A stretch of 64,000 nucleotides of DNA from Escallonia rubra (lineage: Eukaryota > Streptophyta > Magnoliopsida > Escalloniales > Escalloniaceae). A program made the position numbers and the translations under genes. Shown here one piece after another: positions 60,401 to 64,000 of this stretch. The notes below the pieces were generated by a model, which made no database searches, was not told the origin of the DNA, and saw only the letters and a program-made list of their open reading frames with translations. Each line of letters begins with the position of its first letter. Position 1 is the stretch's first letter. Where the stretch lies: assembly GCA_033065855.1 (NCBI GenBank), contig JAVXUO010002842.1:124001-188000 (forward strand), read 5' to 3'.

Positions 60401-63400
60401 CTATACCACCAACCCATTCAACGTCAGGGCCAAATTTGACTTGACCATTCAAATCCAAAGTAACGTGCACTCCAAGCCCACCATCTTCCGGTATAGGGTA
60501 TATCAAGTGTTTAAATGGAGGAATTTTAGTATTTGCCAGGGTGAAGTAACAACCACGAGAATAATATGAAGCGGGAATATCTCGAGTGTTTAGGCCATTA
60601 AATCTTGTTGCAAGAGCTGGTGCACTCAAGCCCGCAGAATTCACTATGAGGTTGGAACTAAGTAACAGCTCTGGGTGCAATACCGACCTGCCATCCCAGC
60701 TTTCAAGAGCCTTGGTCCCACAAATATGAAGGTGAAATTGACCTCCTTGAAGATGACCACCAATCACGGTAGTATTATAAGAAAATGTTGTTCCATAACT
60801 TTCAGCTTCCCCCTAAACTCACATAGAGGTGACATTCCTGTCAATATATAATTGTAGACTGAGATGCATAAACAAACGCCTCCACACAAAAAAAATGATA
60901 ACCATAAATTCTATAAAGATAATCTATCAAATACCTATATTTAAGTTGTCTTTAAGCATACAATTTAACATATACAGGACTACAGACTTCATAGGAGGCA
61001 ACAAGATGAAAAGGTCATACCATAAAGGACATCATTAGGGAATGGGTATCAACTATTCCAGAAGCAGGAGATGCAACAGCTTTCAAACATTGCAATTCAG
61101 GCTCCAGTCTCATGGCTTCATTGCCCTCTATCATCCTTAGACCGTCCACACCATTTTGAATGCCACGATTCATAAGATCATATAACTTTGGGATTTCTGA
61201 AGATCCAGTGGCAACTATCAGCTTACCAATCTGCTTATGAGGAATTTCATGTTCCCTGCAGAACTGGTAGAGCAATTCTCTTCCCCTAACACAGAACTTT
61301 GCCTGCAATAGGTCCTACGGTTAAACTTATTCCCACAAGAATTTCCTAAGTAACAAATGCAGCAGGAATTGCGGTAACAAATGCAGCAGGAATTGCGGTA
61401 ACAAATGCAGCAAGAACTTCCATAACAAATGGTCAAAAAGCCATAGACAAAAAAGAATAGGACTTTGGAGGCAATTGCCGGTAATGTTACTGAAGTAAGG
61501 TGTAGGTCATAATGCCCCAGTGCGAGCCCCTTGTGGGCCTATGTGACACGTGACTCAAAATTTCTCGACTTACACTATTTGGCGACATATGACACATGAA
61601 AAACAATTACGTGCGCCAAGGGACTGCATCTATCACCGCACCCATGCGTCGCCTCCATGTTACGTGCCTCCACACAACACTCATTGACCGTGCACATGCA
61701 CCATCTCCAATGAGCACCCCCCACCCCCACCACCCACCCCCCCACCCCCCCACCCCCAAGCTGCGGCCATGCACTGTGGCACTAACAATGACGTGCCTCG
61801 GGGACTCTGTTATACTACCACGCCCCCGGCGTTAGTTCATCTCTTCACGACACCGTGCACACCTCAACTTGGTCGTGGGATATGCTTGACCGCCCTTTGA
61901 AGTGTGCACAACATAACTCACCGGCATGTGACTCCTCCAGGACAGTCTCTGACATGGGGCTCCAAGTCATCTGGCACGAGAACTCCTCTCCCGCCAGGCA
62001 GGCGACACCTACGGAACACTACGTCGGCCAATTGAGTAGGCTCTGGCACACTACCTCAGCACGCTTCGAGTGCTCTGGCACAAGTACTCATCACAGGATA
62101 GGTCACTCCTCTGGGACTATCTCCGCTAGGTGTCGCACTAGGGGCTCTCATCAGCACTCCTAAGGATCATGACCCCGGGTCATTTAGTGACATGAACATG
62201 TCTTCAGAGGCCATCGCGCCTAATCCGCCTGACAGCTTGGGATCTGGTCTTCCTGATTGATGCAAGGTTTGATGCATCTCTCGACGCCTCAATGGGACTT
62301 AGCAAGGGTATTTGACTGGTGGCTTAATCAAGGGCGTTCTCTGGCCACACCAGCATTGTGTGAGTCAGCCTTCCAAGAGAGACAGAACGAAGCTAAGCGG
62401 CGCAGCCGAGTGGATATCACAATCTAACAGTCCGGCTGAACACTAGTATATGGCGTACCCTTAGGAAGGTGGCACCTACAGATAGCAGGAGCACCATGCG
62501 TCACTTGATGATTAGGCGTTGCCTTTACATAGTGGACTTGGAAATTCATTTTTACAACAATTGAACATTTGACAATTTCACTTTCTCGCCCTAAAACTTC
62601 TTCAGAGCTAACAAACTCTAGAGAGAGAAAGAACCTAAGTATTGGACCTTGACATTGGACTTTTGGCTGTCGCTTCGTGCTCACTCCATGCCTTGGCCCT
62701 CGCAGCACTGTCACTTAATCAAAAGCTATTTAGATTGCCTAAATCTCTAGCCTTCCTCCTACCTTGCTTTACCCCACACTATCATACACGTATGCATGAA
62801 TACAAGAAGATGGGACTCTTCTCGATCCAAAGAATTGAGATTATAGCAGATACATGAGATTAAACCAAATTTGCTCGACGTAGAGGCAATCAATAAATAC
62901 ACATAAGTGAATATATAACCTACAGAAAAGTGGGCTATACTAATTGATAGGGACTCATTGGTAAGTGCAACAAGATCTCGTGCATTGGAATTTGGAACCC
63001 TTATGGACCCGAATCCATTAGTATGGAATATTTTCTTTTCCAAGCGAAATCCCCTAGTATAGGTAAGAGTAAAAATCCTTGGCACATAATGATACGAGAA
63101 AACAGAAAAACACAATTTACTGATTTCCCCTTTTTGCCCCTCGAAGAATGGCATGTCAGCTCAACACAACCATTTATTGTCTACAAATTGGATGGAAATT
63201 ATTCTCTGGATCTATTTGCAATAGTTTGTTAAACCACAGGGAACAATTTAAGAAAATTGTCAAGTTAGTAATTACATGAACCAACATGCAAAAATGTGTA
63301 TAGTACACTATACATGAAAGTAGTTTTATAATTGACCCTTCAAAATTTGCAAGAAGAAGTATCTATAGGATAAAATGGCTGCCCATGGCATATCACAAAC

Positions 63401-63810
63401 AGGTTTAAGATGGTAGAATTGTGGTAAGAGACACAGGGGGAGAGGGAGGGGGGAGAGAGATATCTACGTAAATTTCTGTGGAAAAGCGACAAGCAAGATG
63501 AGACCTTGAGAAAAGTAGGAGGGTAATAGATGCCGGCATGGATGACTTGACTGTTGCGAGAACTGGTGCCGGTTCCGAAAGTGGGAGCAGATTCGATCAC
63601 CAAAACCTCTCTGCCTAGCTTCACTGACAGCTCCCTCGCCACCGCTAGCCCCACCACGCCGGCCCCTATCACCACGCAATCCACCCTCTCCGTTGGGATC
63701 CCTGCCGCCCACGCCGTTGTTGACACGCACCTACCACCACTTGCTGGTGACGAGGATGCCTCCATCTTTAAGCGATTTCTCCCCCTCATCAGTCTTTCAA
63801 CTAGTCTCAT
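39334..63810 (-). CDS. L2HGDH: L-2-hydroxyglutarate dehydrogenase, mitochondrial (five exons)
   Basis: Spliced coding sequence: 63810-63505, 61302-61021, 60812-60376, 49640-49481, 39450-39334; 1302 bp including the stop, 433 residues. The enzyme oxidises L-2-hydroxyglutarate to 2-oxoglutarate with FAD and belongs to the DAO/GlpD-like FAD oxidoreductases. The N-terminus is Arg-rich ([15 protein letters not shown]), fitting a mitochondrial presequence. The Rossmann dinucleotide fold is [20 protein letters not shown] (residues about 43-62), with a Glu ending strand 2 (VLVIE). Family blocks include [28 protein letters not shown]-like [70 protein letters not shown] and [20 protein letters not shown]. 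All introns are GT/AG: about 2.2, 0.2, 10.7 and 10.0 kb. Nothing suggests it is broken. Confidence 0.93.
40395..40720 (-). pseudogene. LINE-1-type ORF2 C-terminal fragment
   Basis: On the - strand broken frames encode [19 protein letters not shown] and [19 protein letters not shown] pieces, the pattern of the C-terminal zf-RVT region of plant L1 ORF2 (WxIWKERNxRxFEG). It lies within L2HGDH intron 4. No 5' part or A-tail was located. Confidence 0.6.
41242..41545. mobile_element. Stowaway MITE (Tc1/mariner-derived)
   Basis: 304 bp with TIRs CTCCCTCTATCCCACATAAT and the complement of ATTATGTGGTACGAAGGGAA, and TA target duplications at 41240-41241 and 41546-41547. The CTCCCTCyrTCCCA terminus is diagnostic. 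It contains a C run near 41478-41492 and lies in L2HGDH intron 4. Confidence 0.85.
41585..42645. mobile_element. Non-autonomous TIR element (family X, copy 2)
   Basis: The left side (ttttcgtattcagttagaaaata) matches the right end of the element at 20684-21694. The right side, reversed (gttgtttagaaggtttgtttt), matches that element's left end. So both copies belong to one family, in opposite orientation. The exact ends and target duplication were not resolved. The interior is CCACC-rich with a tandem array. Confidence 0.55.
41765..42060. repeat. Tandem array of about 105-bp CCACC-rich units
   Basis: Three copies of a unit containing ccaaactccgacca(g/a)gagca, cacgtccatttcattcacc and cccaccacaac. 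They form open frames on one strand but vary as DNA repeats, so coding is unlikely. Confidence 0.8.
42646..43625. other. Intron 4 sequence with GGTGG/CCACC-rich tract
   Basis: No gene signal. CCACCACC near 42750-42860 and GGTGGTGG near 43060-43270 face each other in opposite orientation, which hints at another TIR-type element core. A (GT)n run is at 43596-43610. Confidence 0.4.
43628..44252. mobile_element. Possible short TIR element
   Basis: The left end aactaggaagcacgaacac and the reversed right end taagtagcacggacatggac share an inverted aGcACG(A/G)ACA core, and both sides contain further cggacac-type phrases. No clean target duplication was found, so this is tentative. Confidence 0.35.
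44260..45840. other. Intron 4 spacer
   Basis: AT-rich intronic sequence. A Stowaway-like end (cgggacgaagggagtatc) is at 45551-45568 without a recognised partner. Nothing coding was seen. Confidence 0.4.
45857..46731. mobile_element. Possible non-autonomous TIR element
   Basis: It starts ggGTGTGTTTGATAACG and ends TTTTATCAAACAACCCCC, with AT-rich subterminal repeats of gcacttaaa/ttaagtgc type and a CCACCA-rich middle. The termini resemble hAT or Harbinger MITEs. No target duplication was confirmed. Confidence 0.45.
46745..46855. repeat. Direct repeat, 38-bp unit
   Basis: attatca(a/g)ctaagggaattg followed by ataggcttgcaa(a/c)ttgac occurs twice, 66 bp apart. Confidence 0.8.
46860..49480. other. 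Remaining intron 4 next to exon 4
   Basis: GGTGGTGGG-rich patch at 47450-47510 and otherwise ordinary intronic sequence. Short open frames lack motifs. A mariner-like end phrase (gatggacggagtg) is at 47971-47983. Confidence 0.4.
49481..49640 (-). CDS. L2HGDH: L2HGDH exon 4
   Basis: 160 bp. Acceptor cttatag|GTTTGAT completes the split Lys codon; then [18 protein letters not shown] through [12 protein letters not shown] to VDFVVK. Donor AAAG|gtaatt. The two neighbouring introns are each about 10 kb. Confidence 0.92.
50021..50162 (-). repeat. Short copia 3' LTR
   Basis: 142 bp, TGTTGCAAATAAGTGC...GTAAGGTTTACA on the - strand. Confidence 0.7.
50163..50205 (-). other. Polypurine tract expanded to a G run, then (GT)n
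   Basis: On the - strand the bases next to the LTR are a run of about 20 G, a single C and GG, preceded by (TG)n. A polypurine tract at this spot has become or slipped into a homopolymer. Confidence 0.75.
50220..52930 (-). pseudogene. pol: Copia pol remnant (pre-integrase, IN, RT, RNase H)
   Basis: Read 52930 to 50220. The GAG-pre-integrase/IN start ([29 protein letters not shown]) comes first, then the integrase catalytic and C-terminal parts ([21 protein letters not shown]). RT follows: [38 protein letters not shown], and a YVDD region reading near [11 protein letters not shown]. RNase H has [11 protein letters not shown] and ends [12 protein letters not shown] near 50310. Many frameshifts and stops interrupt it. 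It is more diverged than either LTR element at the left of the window. Confidence 0.82.
53500..54660 (-). pseudogene. Plant mobile domain (PMD/aminotransferase-like) remnant
   Basis: Broken frames on the - strand follow one another in domain order: [13 protein letters not shown] and [16 protein letters not shown] (54620-54460), then [15 protein letters not shown] and [10 protein letters not shown] (54460-54230), then [20 protein letters not shown] with [20 protein letters not shown] (54192-54000), then [12 protein letters not shown] and [20 protein letters not shown] (53980-53765). ERWxxxTNTFHxxxGE...L.D...LPxLGE is the pattern of the plant mobile domain found in transposons and in MAIN-like proteins. 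Stops and shifts break it. It is antisense to the LTR that follows at 55978. Confidence 0.55.
54670..55961. other. Unassigned interior upstream of polypurine tract
   Basis: No clear domain. Repeated ctaggccgacat/aggccaacatg and caaggaaaacct phrases occur near 55200-55275. It is probably the 3' untranslated part of the element that ends at 55978. Confidence 0.4.
55962..55977 (+). other. Polypurine tract before gypsy-type LTR
   Basis: gaaaaaggggggcaat immediately precedes TGCTTATT; the G-rich tract ending caat/caa is usual in Tat-type gypsy elements. Confidence 0.5.
55978..58067 (+). repeat. Probable gypsy (Tat-like) LTR
   Basis: About 2.1 kb, TGCTTATTAAAG...AATAAACA. It contains a TATA box (57735-57742), leader-like sequence after it, and several ggcaaa/gcaaaa-rich direct repeats (56150-56670: two copies of a segment with tgtgctcgttagtacag(g/c)aaat and gctgctttgg). 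The sequence just after it, gggaccaaaatttgtgccgat, weakly recalls a gypsy primer-site region. Ends are inferred from the polypurine tract and the CA terminus only. Confidence 0.45.
57735..57742 (+). promoter_or_regulatory. TATA box of probable Tat-like LTR
   Basis: TATAAAAG in the context ggaagcctcTATAAAAGgtaaag. Confidence 0.5.
58135..59512. mobile_element. Non-autonomous TIR element with TTA flanks, CCACC-rich
   Basis: The termini TGGTGTGTTTGGAAC and the complement of GTTCCAAACAGAGTG are flanked by TTA at 58132-58134 and 59513-59515, the target size of PIF/Harbinger. Subterminal sequence is rich in ggaattggaatt/aattccaaattc. The core (58370-59280) is a dense CCACCAC/GGTGGTGG low-complexity tract on both strands. 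No transposase was seen. Confidence 0.6.
59516..59978. other. Spacer before copia primer site
   Basis: No gag coding was recognised although this position would be the leader/gag region of the short-LTR copia. Confidence 0.4.
59979..59990 (-). other. Primer binding site of short-LTR copia
   Basis: TGGTATCAGATC on the - strand directly abuts the LTR end TTTACA; it matches initiator tRNA-Met except near its end. Confidence 0.75.
59991..60148 (-). repeat. Short copia 5' LTR
   Basis: 158 bp, alignable with 50021-50162 over both halves but with a different middle (60085-60125). Confidence 0.65.
60376..60812 (-). CDS. L2HGDH: L2HGDH exon 3
   Basis: 437 bp, 145 codons plus two bases. Acceptor gagtttag|GGGGAAG, donor AACAA|gtaatt. 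Starts [19 protein letters not shown] and ends DDISSFLN plus the first two bases of Lys. It carries part of the substrate-binding domain. Confidence 0.92.
61021..61302 (-). CDS. L2HGDH: L2HGDH exon 2
   Basis: 282 bp, 94 codons, phase 0 at both ends. Acceptor ctattgcag|GCAAAG, donor TTTATG|gtatga. Starts [12 protein letters not shown] and ends [11 protein letters not shown] 24-bp tandem repeat lies about 50 bp upstream of its acceptor, inside intron 1. Confidence 0.92.
61351..61432. repeat. 24-bp tandem repeat in intron 1
   Basis: Three and a half units of taacaaatgcagcaggaa plus ttgcgg; the first two are identical and the third is diverged. It ends about 50 bp from the exon 2 acceptor. Confidence 0.9.
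61440..63460. other. Intron 1 of L2HGDH, main part
   Basis: It contains a C-rich patch (ccacccacccc runs, 61714-61762) and GC-richer sequence to about 62430 without a coding signal. Nothing else was recognised. Confidence 0.5.
63505..63810 (-). CDS. L2HGDH: L2HGDH exon 1
   Basis: 306 bp, 102 codons, phase 0. The start is the first ATG after a (GA)n leader. It encodes the presequence and the FAD-binding GxGxxG fold and ends IYYPPTFLK at donor AAG|gtctca. Confidence 0.9.
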
Positions 63811-63825
63811 GGTTTTCGTCACTCA

Positions 63826-63829
63826 CTCA

Positions 63830-63857
<28 letters not shown>
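63826..63857. repeat. (CT)n microsatellite in L2HGDH leader
   Basis: ctcactcact then about 12 CT units, 16 bp or so upstream of the ATG; in transcript sense it is (GA)n within the likely 5' UTR. No convincing TATA box was seen in the remaining 140 bases. Confidence 0.85.
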
Positions 63858-63861
<4 letters not shown>

Positions 63862-64000
63862 CAAGTTAGCAAGTGTTTGTTTCCCAACACATACGCTGAG
63901 CGTGCATTAAAAATGTTTGGATTAAATGCACAGGAAACCATACTTTGGGGTCATTTACACGGATCATCCCATGATTTGAATTTTGACCAACAACACCCCA

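Noticed and set aside
63811..63822. Start of L2HGDH at an in-frame GTG upstream
   Set aside because: Plant nuclear genes rarely start at GTG; the ATG at 63810 follows four codons later.

Overview
The window is nuclear DNA from a flowering plant, most likely a eudicot; the species cannot be told from the sequence. The evidence is layered Ty1/copia and Ty3/gypsy retrotransposons with plant-type tRNA-Met primer sites, Stowaway and Mutator-like DNA elements, CA- and CCA-rich low-complexity DNA, and one ordinary host gene with canonical introns.

Layout. 1-17359: a decayed Tekay-type chromovirus (Ty3/gypsy, + strand) whose 5' LTR is split by a complete, probably young Sirevirus-type copia element (108-10186, - strand, 5-bp target duplication aaagt). 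The Sirevirus keeps open gag, pol and a third, envelope-position ORF. 17360-25024: an older gypsy element (gag/protease remnant plus a very long 3' LTR) into which the Tekay element landed; its LTR carries a chimeric insertion with inverted-repeat arms. 25468-35636: solo LTRs. One Tekay-family solo LTR (TSD caact) is followed by a reverse-oriented solo LTR of the long-LTR family, itself invaded by another solo LTR (29307-31646, TSD tttcc) and a Mutator-like element (32544-33584, 10-bp TSD). 36024-37312: a second Mutator-like element (9-bp TSD). 37320-39333: LTR-like debris downstream of the host gene.

Host gene. A five-exon L-2-hydroxyglutarate dehydrogenase gene occupies 39334-63810 on the - strand. 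The exons total 1302 bp and encode 433 residues; all eight splice sites are GT/AG and the reading frame is intact across every junction. Introns 3 and 4 are each about 10 kb and full of transposon debris: a LINE fragment, a Stowaway MITE, a TIR element related to the one at 20681, a short-LTR copia remnant, an antisense plant-mobile-domain-like pseudogene beside a gypsy-type LTR, and a TIR element flanked by TTA.

Most interesting signal. A short motif, TCGACT(A/G/C)AAA, forms arrays in three places: in the U3 of the Sirevirus LTRs just upstream of the TATA box, between Sirevirus pol and its third ORF, and just upstream of the TATA box of the solo LTR at 29307, which does not otherwise resemble the copia LTR. 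Its fullest form, TTTTAGTCGACTAAAA, is a perfect 16-bp palindrome. Unrelated LTR families sharing one promoter-proximal repeat is not explained by ordinary annotation. No CRISPR array, operon or tRNA gene was found.
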